A stretch of 64,000 nucleotides of DNA from Mixophyes australis. Its lineage: Eukaryota; Chordata; Amphibia; Anura; Limnodynastidae. Made by a program: the position numbers and the translations under genes. Positions within the stretch are counted from its first letter, which is position 1, and every line of letters begins with the position of its first letter. The notes beneath the pieces were generated by a model. It was not told where the DNA came from. It ran no database searches and saw only the letters and a list, made by a program, of their open reading frames with translations. The stretch spans positions 88,359,418-88,423,417 of the forward strand of contig JAVHZZ010000003.1 of NCBI GenBank assembly GCA_036250195.1, in the 5' to 3' direction. Below, in pieces: positions 33,797 through 45,237 of the stretch.

Positions 33797-35768
33797 CACT
33801 TGTTGGTGATGTGAAGGCAGGTCTTGGGAAAAGATGAGTATGTCGTCCAGATATACTACGACACATACATATAATAAGTCCCGAAAGATTTCGTTAATGA
33901 AGCCCTGGAAAACAGCAGGGGCATTACATAACCCGAAGGGCATTACTAAGTATTCATAATGCCCATCTCTGGTGTTAAAAGCTGTTTTCCATTCGTCACC
34001 GGACCTGATTCTAATCAAGTTGTAGGCACCACGAAGATCCAACTTAGTAAAAATCCGGGCTCCCTTGATCGATCAAACAACTCAGTAATCAGAGGAATGG
34101 GATACCGATTTTTGATAGTGATAGCATTAAGTCCACAAAAATCTATGCAAGGGCGTAATGATCCATCTTTCTTCTTCACGAAGAAGAACCCAGCTCCAGC
34201 GGGAGAAGTAGAAGGTCGAATAAATCCTCGCTGGAGATTCTCTTGGATGTATTCAGCAGTAGCCTGAGTCTCAGGTAATGAAAGTGGATACACACGACCC
34301 CTAGGTGCAGTCTTGCCAGGTAACAGGTCAATCGGACAATTCCATGAACGATGAGGGGGAAGACGTTCAGACTGAGCTTTATCAAAGACGTCGGCAAATG
34401 AAGCATACTGAGGAGGAAGTCCCGGTGAGGAAGGTGAAATGGAGGTTTGCTGTATTTTACGAGGAACAACACGAGAAAGACAATGTTGGTGACATTCAGG
34501 TCCCCAAGACGTAACTTGAGGAGTGCGCCAGTCAATCTGGGGAGAATGACATTGAAGCCATGGAAGGCCTAAAACAATCGGACTTGTAGTAACAGGAAGG
34601 ATTAAAAATGAAATTTCTTCTCGGTGTAGAACACCAATCTGAAGGGTCACTGAAGACGTACTTTGGGTGATGAGACCGTTGATAATACGCGATCCATCGA
34701 TAGCAGTCACCGTAATAGGAGTCTTCAGGGTAATCACTGGTAGGGACCATTGATTTACAAATGATTCAGAAATGAAATTTCCCGCAGCTCCTGAATCAAT
34801 CAGAGCTTGGGACTCAAAAGACTTAGTAGCAAATGAAATGGTAACGTCAAATGCACAGATTTTTGATTTCGTAGAAGATGGAGAGGACTCCAGGGACCCT
34901 AACTTCACCTCTCCAGAACTAGTTAGGGCCTGGCATTTCCCGATTTTTTGGAGCATGACTGGAGCATATGTGTGGCATCAGCACAATAGATACAAAGTCT
35001 ATTCTTAACTCTTCGATTCCTCTCTGCAGAGGTTAGTTTGGAACGTCCAATCTCCATCGGTATTACCGGAGGTGAAGCAGGACGAATTTGAGTAGTGGAA
35101 CGAAGAGATGTTTTAGCTGAAGTAGTTCTCTCAGAGTCCCTCTCACGAAATCTGAGATCCACATGATGACAAAGAGAAATCAAATCTTCTAAAGACGTAG
35201 GGAGTTCTTGAGTAGTTAGTGCATCTTTAATTTTATCCGAGAGCCCCTGCCCCTGCGGAAATTAACGCTTCAGTGTTCCACTGAAGCTCAGAGGCTAAGA
35301 TCCTAAATTGAATGACGTACTGTCCTACTGTACGAGAACCCTGTCGTAAACGAAGAATGCTGGAGGCAGCGGAAATAACACGACCTGGTTCATCGAATAC
35401 ATTACGAAACATGGAAATAAATTTGGCACTATCCTGTAACAACAGATCATTTCTTTCCCACAGAGGGGAAGCCCATGCGAGAGCTTGTCCGGAAAATAAT
35501 GAGATGAGATAGGCCACTCTGGAACGATGAGTAGAAAAATTTTGAGGTTGGAGCTCAAAATGTACTGAGCATTGGTTGAGGAAACCTCTACATGTTTTGG
35601 GATCTCCATCATACTTGGACGGAGTTTGCAGGTGAAGCGTGGAAGCCTTAGACACCTGGGATGGCACTGGGGAAACGGAGGAAAGCACAGGAGCATCAAC
35701 AGAAGCTGTAATATTCTGCCCAGACGTTCTTTGGGAGACTAACGTCTGGTAACATTGTAGTAATAGTT
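33797..35768 (-). pseudogene. Truncated internal copy: gag, protease, N-terminal RT
   Basis: Homologous to 39480-41456. It encodes part of Gag, with a zinc knuckle [14 protein letters not shown] near 34950-34992, protease [10 protein letters not shown] near 34785-34813 and RT to the YLDD box near 33860. RNase H, integrase and chromodomain are deleted. Specific damage: a one-base deletion near 34072 (GATCGATC where the other copy has GATCCGATC) shifts the RT frame, and the gag segment near 35250 is scrambled relative to the other copy. The gag start is also missing at 35768. Confidence 0.9.
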
Positions 35769-37298
35769 GCACTGGTAAACAATAGGTAACTGAACACGAG
35801 GATCCGGATGGACAAGGACACGTGAGGGTAGTCAGTGGTCTGCGCCCGGCAAGTTATACCACTGCTATAGTGAGAAAGAATGTCCAGGAGTAATAAGGAG
35901 GTGGAAGTCAGCGGTCTGCATATAGCAAGTTGTACCGCTGTCTGTAGTGAAGGAATGGAATCCAGGTGAAGGTAACGGAGAAGTCAGTGGTCTGCGTGTA
36001 GCAAGTTGTACCACTCCTTATGTGAGAGGATATATGCAACTGGTGACACAGGGAAACAGGAATCAGTGGTCTGCCTCTAGCAAGTTGTACCACTGAATAT
36101 ATATGTGAGGAAGGACACGAGGAGATAAATGCAATGCAGAGTCTACACGGGTACACTGAACTTGATCCCACGTTGAACTGCACAGATAATAATAATGAAT
36201 GAACAGCACTGCACAGATAAACAAAGTCACTAGAATAGTCCAGCAAAAGGAAACACAGTCAATAATAGCAATAGTCTCAGAGGATGGAAACTCCGGAGGA
36301 GAACAACTCAGTCCAGATGGATATGCAATACACCAGCACAGTCAATGAGAAGTATGCATACCGTGGTTCAGATGAGCAGGCTGTTAGGGATAGCTGCAGG
36401 GATACCTGAGCGGCAGGGAACTGACGAGATGAGAAGTCCTTGCAGAATGGAAGTGGCAGGTAGGTGCAGCGCACTGTAGGTAAGCCAGCAAGGACGACAA
36501 AATACTCAGGAAGCAGTAGTATATCGACTTGAACAGCAGGAGACCACGGGAGAGCTGAAGCGATGTAGCAGAGCTGGAAGCCGAGGAGCGTAGACTCAAT
36601 GCTAACAGGCAAGTTGACACAAATGGACACACTGTAGAAGCAGTAGGCAGCGGGTCAGCTGAAGGCAGGTAGAATGCAGACTGGAGCGCTGAGACAAGCA
36701 GGACTCTGTAGACACGCTGAAGTAGCTAACAGGAATCAGCTGGAACAGTAACGATGTAACACAGGAGAGTTGGAGAGATCTGTAACTTGTTAGACACACG
36801 GAGGCAGCGGATAGGAATCAGTTGCTGGAGTCACGATGAAACACAGGAGAGTTTGCAGTAATCTGTAACTGTAGATACACGGAGGCAGCGGATAGGAATC
36901 AGCTGCTGGAGTCACGATGAAACACAGGAGAGTTTGCAGTAATCTGTAACTGTAGATACACGGAGGCAGCGGATAGGAATCAGCTGCTGAAGTCACTAGG
37001 AACACGAGGAGTAGAAGTGGTCTGGAAACCACAAACGGCAAACAGGAATCAGCATAAGCTGAACACGAGGAGGCACTGGAACACCTTCAGAGACTCATGA
37101 GGAATGAGACTCCAAGATCAGGCAACGTGGTATTGACTACAGGTGCTTAATATAGGGAGTGTTGCCTGATCAGCCAATTAAGTTAAAGGAACAGAACTGA
37201 AGGTTAGAAGGGACTGCACATGCGCAGTACCTCATTATAATGGACGGACACGGTTCCTAGCTACCTTAGAAGTAGCACTCACAGTCCGGTGAGTGACA
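35769..37298 (-). mobile_element. LTR-B with an extra 81-bp unit
   Basis: It is 1530 bp against 1449 bp for LTR-C, and the 81-bp difference equals one unit of the GATACACGGAGGCAGCGG tandem repeat (about 36788-37000), which has one more copy here. It has four regularly spaced hairpin units at 35833-36095 and a TATA-like CTATATTAAGC near 37151-37161 in sense. Gag sequence lies directly at 35768, where an LTR terminus and primer site should be. Confidence 0.9.
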
Positions 37299-40200
37299 GT
37301 ACCCCCCCTTTTAAAGGTGGGCACAGAACACCTGGAACCGGGTTTGTCCGGAAATTTGGTATATAACTTTTTCAAGAGGGCTGGAGCATTGAGATCTTCA
37401 GCTTTGATCCATGAATGCTTCTCAGGACCAAAGCCTTTCCAATGCACGAGGAAACGAAGAACTCCTCGCGAAATTTTAGCATCCAAAACCTGAGTAATCT
37501 CAAAGTCTTCCTCCTGATGAACTTGAAGTGGCCGAGGTGCTGAAGGAGGGACCGAGAAACGGTTGATGATGAGAGCTTTGAGCAAGGAAACATGGAAGGC
37601 GTTGGAAATACGAAGACTCTTGGGAAGTAAAAGTTTGAAGCAAACTGGATTTATAACTTGAATGATCCTATATGGACCAATAAAACGGGGAGCAAATTTC
37701 ATGGGTGGAACCTTCAAACGAATATTCTTAGTAGATAGCCACACCCGGTCTCCGACTTTCAATGGTGGAATAGCCCGTCTCTTTTTGTCCGCAAAAGACT
37801 TATATCTGGCAGATGTCTTCTTTAAACAGGTTTTTACCTGAGCCCAAATTTTTTTGAAGGTTTGACACAAAGTCTCAACAGCAGGATCTTGGGTGGGTGG
37901 GAGGGCAGGAAATTCCGGGAAAGACGGATGGTGACCGTAAACCACAAAGAATGGAGTTTTAGACGATGACTCATGGTACATGTTGTTATGAGCGAATTCA
38001 GCACAAGGAAGTAATTCTACCCAGTTGTCTTGATTGGCTGACGAGAACATCCTTAAGAAAGTCTCAAGATCTTGGTTGACTCTTTCAGTTTGTCCGTTCG
38101 ATTGAGGATGGTAGGAAGATGAGAGTGCTAATCGTATGCCCAAGGTCTTGCAAAGGGCCCGCCAGAATCTGGAAACTAATTGTACTCCTCTATCTGACAC
38201 GATCTCGGACGGACATCCATGAATACGGAAAATTTATCTAATGAAATGTTCAGCCAGGGTAGAAGAAGAAGGTAAACCAGACAAGGGAACGAAATGTGCC
38301 ATCTTCGAAAATCTATCCACCACTACCCAAATGGTGTTGCAATTCTTACTAGGAGGAAGCTCAGTAACAAAGTCCCTACTGATATGGGTAAAAGGCTTAG
38401 ATGGAATGGGTAGTGGCTGAAGCAACCCCGCTGGAGTTCTGCGGGGGGTCTTGAACTGGGAGCATAAATCGCATGCCGCGATAAACTCTTTGACATCTCT
38501 CCTCATAGAAGGCCACCAATAACTTCGAGAGAGGATTTCAAAGGTCTTGCGTTCACCAGCGTGTCCAGAGAAACGAGAAGAGTGAAACCATGAAAGGATT
38601 TTTTTCCTAATAGCAGGAGGCACGAGGGTCTTCCCAAATGGTAGCACTTTAGTGGAAGAAGTAGCCAGAGAAACACATTTGGGGTCTAATATAAAGTGGT
38701 TAGGAATCTCTTCAACGTCTGAGGACGCCACAAAGGCTTGAGATAGAGCGTCTGCTTTTTTATTCTTTGCAGCTGGTTTGAAGGTTATGATTAGATCAAA
38801 ACGGGAAAAGAAAAGAGACCATCTTGCCTGACGAGGATTTAAACATTGAGCAGACTGTAGGTATGACAAATTTTTATGATCCGTAAAAATTGTCACCGGA
38901 TGACGAGCTCCCTCTAACAAATATCTCCACTCCTCCAATGCTACTTTAATAGCCAGCAACTCCTTGTCCCCGATGGTGTAATTCTTCTCCGCAGGCAGAA
39001 GACCCCGAGAGTAAAAGGCACAAGGATGGAATTTTTGTTGCTCCGATTTCTGGGAGAGAATTGCTCCTAAACTAACATTAGAGGCGTCTACTTCTAGGAA
39101 GAAGGGAAGCGTCACATCAGGCTGTCGAAGAATGGGAGCAGAGGAGAAGGACTCTTTAAGAAATTGAAAGGCTTGGAGAGCCTCAGATGACCATTGCTTA
39201 GTATTGGCCCCTTTTGCGAGTTAGAGCCACAATGGGAGATGCAATTGAAGAGAAGTCTTGAATGAAGCGTCTATAGTAGTTGACAAAGCCTAAAAAACGC
39301 TGAATGGCACGAAGAGTAGTTGGCTGAGGCCAAAGTAACACAGCATTCACCTTTTCTGGATCCATTTGTAGACCAACTCCGGAAACAATATAACCCAAAA
39401 ATGGAATCTGGGGCAACTCAAATGAACATTTTTCTAATTTACAGAATAATGAATTTTTCCGGAGTCTGGAAAGAACTTCGGCCACTTGTTGGTGATGTGA
39501 AGGCAGGTCTTGGGAAAAGATGAGTATGTCGTCCAGATATACTACGACACACACATATAATAATTCCCGAAAGATCTCGTTAATGAAGCCCTGGAAAACA
39601 GCAGGAGCATTACATAACCCGAAGGGCATTACTAAGTATTCATAATGCCCATCTCTGGTGTTAAAAGCTGTTTTCCATTCGTCACCGGACCTGATTCTAA
39701 TCAAGTTGTAGGCACCACGAAGATCCAACTTAGTAAAAATCCGGGCTCCCTTGATCCGATCAAACAACTCAGTAATCAGAGGAATGGGATACCGATTTTT
39801 GATAGTGATAGCATTAAGTCCACAAAAATCTATGCAAGGGCGTAATGATCCATCTTTCTTCTTCACGAAGAAGAACCCAGCTCCAGCGGGAGAAGTAGAA
39901 GGTCGAATAAATCCTCGCTGGAGATTCTCTTGGATGTATTCAGCAGTAGCCTGAGTCTCAGGTAATGAAAGTGGATACACACGACCCCTAGGTGGAGTCT
40001 TGCCAGGTAACAGGTCAATCGGACAATTCCATGAACGATGAGGGGGAAGACGTTCAGACTGAGCTTTATCAAAGACGTCGGCAAATGAAGCATACTGAGG
40101 AGGAAGTCCCGGTGAGGAAGGTGAAATGGAGGTTTGCTGTATTTTACGAGGAACAACACGAGAAAGACAATGTTGGTGACATTCAGGTCCCCAAGACGTA

Positions 40201-40643
40201 ACTTGAGGAGTGCGCCAGTCAATCTGGGGAGAATGACATTGAAGCCATGGAAGGCCTAAAACAATCGGACTTGTAGTAACAGGAAGGATTAAAAATGAAA
40301 TTTCTTCTCGGTGTAGAACACCAATCTGAAGGGTCACTGAAGACGTACTTTGGGTGATGAGACCGTTGATAATATGTGATCCATTGATAGCAGTCACCGT
40401 AATAGGAGTCTTCAGGGTAATCACTGGTAGGGACCATTGATTTACAAGGGATTCAGAAATGAAATTTCCCGCAGCTCCTGAATCAATCAGAGCTTGGGAC
40501 TCAAAAGACTTAGTAGCAAATGAAATGGTAACGTCAAATGCACAGATTTTTGATTTCGTAGAAGATGGAGAGGACTCCAGGGACCCTAACTTCACCTCTC
40601 CAGAACTAGTTAGGGCCTGGCATTTCCCGATTTTTTGGGGCAT
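37235..40643 (-). pseudogene. Full-length Pol of the second chromovirus, broken
   Basis: Protease ([10 protein letters not shown]), RT ([31 protein letters not shown]), RNase H (LEVDAS, FTDHKN), HHCC zinc finger (SGHAGERK..., CDLCSQ), integrase core (SRDFVTEL, VSDRGVQL, QTERVNQ) and a C-terminal chromodomain (EITQVLDAK, FLVHWKGFGPEKHSW). Breaks seen: a frameshift near 39205-39215 between RT and RNase H, and a TAA codon at 38236-38234 within the integrase core, after LAEHFIR. RT itself is open. The chromodomain would target insertion to marked chromatin in the intact family. Confidence 0.92.
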
Positions 40644-41456
40644 GACTGGAGCATATGTGTGGCATCAGCACAATAGATACAAAGTCTATTCTTAACTCTT
40701 CGATTCCTCTCTGCAGAGGTTAGATTGGAACGTCCAATCTCCATCGGTATTACCGGAGGTGAAGCAGGACGAATTTGAGTAGTGGAACGAAGAGATGTTT
40801 TAGCTGAAGTAGTTCTCTCAGAGTCCCTCTCACGAAATCTGAGATCCACACGATGACAAAGAGAAATCAAATCTTCTAAAGACGTAGGGAGTTCTTGAGT
40901 AGTCAGTGCATCTTTAATTTTATCCGAGAGCCCCTGCCAGAAGGCGGCAAGTAACGCTTCAGTGTTCCACTGAAGCTCAGAGGCTAAGATCCTAAATTGA
41001 ATGACGTACTGTCCTACTGTACGAGAACCCTGTCGTAAACGAAGAATGCTGGAGGCAGCGGAAATAACACGACCTGGTTCTCGAATACATTACGAAACAT
41101 GGAAATAAATTTGGCACTATCCTGTAACAACGGATCATTTCTTTCCCACAGAGGGGAAGCCCATGCGAGAGCTTGTCCGGAAAATAATGAGATGAGATAG
41201 GCCACTCTGGAACGATGAGTAGAAAAGTTTTGAGGTTGGAGCTCAAAATGTACTGAGCATTGGTTGAGGAAACCTCTACATGTTTTGGGATCTCCATCAT
41301 ACTTGGACGGAGTTGGCAGGTGAAGCGTGGAAGCCGTAGACACCTGGGATGGCACTGGGGAAACGGAGGAAAGCACAGGAGCATCAACAGAAGCTGTAAT
41401 ATTCTGCCCAGACGTTCTTTGGGAGACTATTGTCTGGTAACATTGTAGTAATAGTT
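40610..41456 (-). pseudogene. Gag of the second chromovirus, fused to LTR
   Basis: Capsid segments FLNQCSVHFELQP and [18 protein letters not shown] mark a Ty3/gypsy Gag, with a zinc knuckle [14 protein letters not shown] near its end. A one-base deletion near 41080 (GGTTCTCG where the sister copy has GGTTCATCG) shifts the frame. The N-terminus is replaced by LTR sequence at 41457: the gag start, leader and primer site are gone. The slippery heptamer GGGAAAT lies at 40628-40622, 10 bases before the stop, as in the young chromovirus. Confidence 0.9.
40622..40628 (-). promoter_or_regulatory. -1 frameshift slippery site GGGAAAT
   Basis: Gag frame reads TC(G GGA AAT) just before the gag stop; the -1 frame continues into the protease frame (KCQALTSS...). 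The same heptamer is at 34935-34941 in the truncated copy. Confidence 0.82.
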
Positions 41457-42905
41457 GCACTGGTAAACAATAGGTAACTGAACACGAGGATCCGGATGGA
41501 CAAGGACACGTGAGGGTAGTCAGTGGTCTGCGCCCGGCAAGTTGTACCACTGCTATAGTGAGAAAGAATGTCCAGGAGTAATAAGGAGGTGGAAGTCAGC
41601 GGTCTGCGTATAGCAAGTTGTACCGCTGTCTGTAGTGAAGGAATGGAATCCAGGTGAAGGTAACGGGGAAGTCAGTGGTCTGCGTGTAGCAAGTTGTACC
41701 ACTGCTTATGTGAGAGGATATATGCAACTGGTGACACAGGGAAACAGGAATCAGTGGTCTGCCTCTAGCAAGTTGTACCACTGAATATATATGTGAGGAA
41801 GGACACGAGGAGATAAATGCAATGTAGAGTCTACACGGGTACACTGAACTTGATCCCACGTTGAACTGCACAGATAATAATAATGAATGAACAGCACTGC
41901 ACAGATAAACAAAGTCACTAGAATAGTCCAGCAAAAGGAATCACAGTCAATAATAGCAATAGTCTCAGAGGATGGAAACTCCGGAGGAGAACAACTCAGT
42001 CCAGATGGATATGCAATATACCAGCACAGTCAATGAGAAGTATGCATACCGTGGTTCAGATGAGCAGGCTGTTAGGGATAGCTGCAGGGATACCTGAGCG
42101 GCAGGGAACTGACGAGATGAGAAGTCCTTGCAGAATGGAAGTGGCAGGTAGGTGCAGCGCACTGTAGGTAAGCCAGCAAGGACGACAAAATACTCAGGAA
42201 GCAGTAGTATATCGACTTGAACAGCAGGAGACCACGGGAGAGCTGAAGCGATGTAGCAGAGCTGGAAGCCGAGGAGCGTAGACTCGATGCTAACAGGCAA
42301 GTTGACACAAATGGACACACTGTAGAAGCAGTAGGCAGCGGGTCAGCTGACGGCAGGTAGAATGCAGACTGGAGCGCTGAGACGAGCAGGACTCTGTAGA
42401 CACGCTGAAGTAGCTAACAGGAATCAGCTGGAACAGTAGCGATGTAACACAGGAGAGTTGGAGAGATCTGTAACTTGTTAGACACACGGAGGCAGCGGAT
42501 AGGAATCAGCTGCTGGAGTCACGATGAAACACAGGAGAGTTTGCAGTAATCTGTAACTGTAGATACACGGAGGTAGCGGATAGGAATCAGCTGCTGAAGT
42601 CACTAGGAACACGAGGAGTAGAAGTGGTCTGGAAACCACAAACGGCAAACAGGAATCAGCATAAGCTGAACACGAGGAGGCACTGGAACACCTTCAGAGA
42701 CTCATGAGGAATGAGACTCCAAGATCAGGCAACGTGGTATTGACCACAGGTGCTTAATATAGGGAGTGTTGCCTGATCAGCCAATTAAGTTAAAGGAACA
42801 GAACTGAAGGTTAGAAGGGATTGCACATGCGCAGTACCTCATTATAATGGACGGACACGGTTCCTAGCTACCTTAGAAGTAGCACTCACAGTCCGGTGAG
42901 TGACA
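41457..42905 (-). mobile_element. LTR-C, 5' LTR of the full internal copy
   Basis: It ends GTGAGTGACA at 42905 next to the TSD. It contains the four hairpin units (41521-41783), one fewer 81-bp unit than LTR-B, and a TATA-like CTATATTAAGC near 42755-42765. An inverted pair GATCAGGCAAC (42723-42733) and GTTGCCTGATC (42768-42778) brackets the TATA box and predicted start. It lacks the 151-bp 3' end seen in LTR-A. Confidence 0.9.
41521..41783 (-). repeat. Four-hairpin array in the LTR
   Basis: Four 32-nt units at 41521, 41597, 41673 and 41752 share CAGYGGT...ACCRCTG stems around a TGC-nnnnn-GCA inner stem. Unit 2 has C and G where units 1, 3 and 4 have T and A, so pairing is kept by a compensatory double change. 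The array is repeated at 33035-33298 and 35833-36095. An RNA structure or a protein-binding array is possible. Confidence 0.7.
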
Positions 42906-44564
42906 GGTCCTAGTCCTGGTTCCCACCCAGGAAAGCAAACTTTTTGCCCATTGGCAGGGTCCATATGAAGTTCTAGAGGCTGTCGGTCCTGTCAATTACA
43001 GAGTCCGCCAGTTAGGTAGGAGAAGGGAGGAGTAAATATACCATGTTAACCTCCTTAAACCTTGGCATGATGAGGAAACCTCTCCTCAGGTAGTGGGTAC
43101 TGCCATTGAAAAGTCTGAAGTGCCCATAGAGCCAGCTTTGTCCATTCAGCAGAGACAACAGACTGAAGAAATGATTCGCCGGAACAGGGATGTCTTCTCT
43201 TCCATTCCTGGGCGCACTACCTTAATCGAACACGACATTGTCACTGCGCCAGGAGTCATTGTAAAGCAGAAGCCTTATCGTATTCCAGAAGCCAGACGGG
43301 TGGACGTGAGGAAGGAGGTCGAGAAGATGCTCCAGTTAGATGTAATTGAAGAGTCCACTAGTGAATGGAATAGTCCCATTGTGCTTGTCCCGAAACCCAA
43401 TGGGACAATTAGGTTCTGCAATGACTTTAGGTGCCTAAACAGTATGTCGCAGTTTGATGCCTATCCGATGCCACGTGTGGATGAACTAGTGGAAAATCTT
43501 GCTGGTAGCAATTATTTAACAACCCTTGATCTAACAAAGGGTTATTGGCAAGTTCCCCTGACTTCCACGGCCAAGCCAAAGACTGCATTTTCCACCCCTG
43601 ATGGTCTCTATCAATATAAAGTCCTACCCTTTGGGTTGCATGGGGCACCTGCCACCTTCCAAAGGGCCATGAATAAATTGCTACGACCTCACACAGCTTA
43701 TGCAGCCGCTTACCTGGACGATATAGTGATTTATACCCCAGACTGGGGATTACATTTAGCCAAAGTTGAGGTGGTCTTAGCTTCATTATGGTCAGCAGGA
43801 TTAACAGCTAACCCAGAGAAATGTGCCATAGCCATGAGAGAAGCCAAATATTTGAGGTACATTGTTGGTCGAGGGCATGTAAAACCCCAGCTAGACAAAG
43901 TGGAGGCAGTCAAAAATTGGGCAAGACCAGAGAAAAAGTCGCAGTTAAGAACCTTTTTAGGTTTAGTAGATTACTACAGGCGGTTTGTAAGCCACTTCGC
44001 CACTAGAGCTGCTACACTTACGGACATGTTAAAAAATGTTGTCCAGATAGATTAACGTGGTCTGATTCTGCAGAAACCACCTGGTCTGATCTTCGGTTAG
44101 CTCTTTGTTCCTCTCCAGTTCTACAAGCACCAGATTTTACCCGGAGGTTCTTCCTCCAAACTGATGCTTCTGGTGTTGGCTTAGGTGCAGTCTTGTCACA
44201 GAAGAAGAATGGAGTAGAAAACCCTGTCCTGTACCTAAGTCGGAAGTTGCTTCCAAGGGAACAAAAATATGCCACTGTGGAGAAAGAATGTCTCGCCATA
44301 AAATGGGCTACAGAAGCTCTGCGCTATTATCTCCTAGGCAGAGAGTTCACCTTAATAACAGACCATGCACCATTAAGATGGATGCAGAACAACCGGGAGG
44401 TAAATGCCAAGGTAACCCGCTGGTTCTTGGCACTGAAACCTTTCAAGTTCTCAGTAGAACATAGACCTGGGATTCTGCACAAGAATGCAGATGCATTGTC
44501 ACGAAAATATGCGCTCCTCGCGAAGTCCGCGTCCCCCTACTTGGAGACGCTAGGGGGAGGGATG
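42906..44564 (+). pseudogene. Gmr1-like reverse transcriptase and RNase H
   Basis: It opens with the integrase C-terminus (HWQGPYEVLEAVGPVNYRVR), then a linker with a TAA near 43034. RT follows (frame 43093-44055): RIPEARR, IRFCNDFRCLN, LTTLDLTKGYWQVPL, LPFGLHGAPATFQ, YLDDIVIYT (about 43711), and the GLVDYYRRF connection. A one-base shift near 44040 moves RNase H to another frame: LQTDASGVGLGAVLSQ, EKECLAIKWA, LITDHAPLRW and NADALSR. After RNase H come only about 20 codons, then the polypurine tract and LTR, so no integrase follows RT. The copy is dead. Confidence 0.93.
44551..44564 (+). promoter_or_regulatory. Polypurine tract
   Basis: A G/A-rich run (TAGGGGGAGGGATG) directly precedes the 3' LTR start TGTAACAAAG and would prime plus-strand synthesis. 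Confidence 0.75.
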
Positions 44565-45044
44565 TGTAACAAAGGGAGGCATTTTTCTGACAAGAGGCAG
44601 AGAAAGTATACAAACAGAATAAACATTGGCACAGTTATGCACCTAGGTTGAGATTAAACCAGGTAAAAACATATGTGTAGTTTAAAGTTTGTTAACTTAC
44701 ATGATTTCCTCTCAGCAAACAGACAGGGTGTGTCTGGGCAAACAGAGGCACTGATGGGTGTTTTCTTTTAAAGAGAAGGTAGGTGTATCACCTGTCCATC
44801 AAGCTAAGGCTGGGGGAGGAGTAACATGTATAAAAGCTTGTTTGTGCCATTTGTTCAGGAAGACCAATGCTGGGTGAGCTGGCTGGTCCTGAGAGAGAGC
44901 TGGACTATGTATAGCTAGTGTTTAGGGTCTCCATGATTGCTGTACAAGTATACGGTGTCAAACATTTACCATCCTGACAATAAAGCACCATAAAAAGGAA
45001 GTTGTTGTTCGCGTGTGCTTCTGCAGTAGCGGGCTCTTGCCACA
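44565..45044 (+). mobile_element. 3' LTR of the Gmr1-like element
   Basis: It starts TGTAACAAAGGG and aligns with the 5' LTR. TATA box near 44826, AATAAA at 44979. It is 480 bp against 494 bp, with many indels and substitutions in the first third. Confidence 0.9.
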
Positions 45045-45178
45045 AGTGGTGTAAGAAGTGGGATGCTCTGGGAAGCAAGTTTCCGCTACCCAACCTGCGC
45101 AGACGTCAACATGGAGGAAGTACTGAGAACCCTCGTGAATGTTGCCACTGTGCAGCAAGAACAGCAAGCTCAGATGCT
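45045..45178 (+). pseudogene. Second copy of leader and gag start after the 3' LTR
   Basis: The primer-site region (two mismatches) and first gag codons (ATG at 45111) repeat 23984-24117 with several differences, then stop at (TA)n. An LTR followed by internal sequence means that a neighbouring or tandem copy once lay here, or that recombination joined two elements. Confidence 0.85.
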
Positions 45179-45179
45179 A

Positions 45180-45180
45180 T

Positions 45181-45235
<55 letters not shown>
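45180..45235. repeat. (TA)n tract at the right edge
   Basis: About 50 bp of TA beginning GTTTATATATA, like the tract at the left edge of the element. Confidence 0.95.

Positions 45236-45237
<2 letters not shown>

Larger units (their letters stand above)
32821..42905 (-). mobile_element. Second chromovirus as a three-LTR tandem
   Basis: The unit begins TGTCATGGGC at 32821 and ends GTGAGTGACA at 42905, with a perfect TSD GGTCC (32816-32820 and 42906-42910), so it behaves as one insertion. Inside, from right to left on the minus strand: LTR-C (41457-42905), full internal region (37299-41456), LTR-B (35769-37298), truncated internal region (33797-35768), LTR-A (32821-about 33770). LTR-B and LTR-C share the same deletion joining LTR to gag. 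The two internal copies are nearly identical where they overlap. A tandem arising by recombination after insertion explains the single TSD pair. Confidence 0.9.
23490..45178 (+). mobile_element. Gmr1-like Ty3/gypsy retrotransposon, host of three insertions
   Basis: Plus-strand element ordered LTR, gag, protease, integrase, reverse transcriptase, RNase H, LTR. Integrase upstream of RT is the Ty1/copia-like order that defines the Gmr1 group of Ty3/gypsy elements in fish, amphibians and other deuterostomes. Without insertions it would be about 5.5 kb. It is interrupted by a chromovirus at 25249-31063 (TSD CTCGG), a SINE at 31844-32224 (TSD TGACTAT) and a tandem chromovirus at 32821-42905 (TSD GGTCC). 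Own damage includes an in-frame stop near 43034 and a frameshift near 44040. To the right of the second LTR, the leader and first gag codons reappear (45045-45178) before a (TA)n tract. Confidence 0.93.

Noticed and set aside
34015..41387. Two separate independent chromovirus insertions at 33-35 kb and 37-42 kb
   Set aside because: Only one outer duplication (GGTCC) exists, and both 5' LTR-gag junctions share the same deletion, favouring one insertion later tandemly rearranged.
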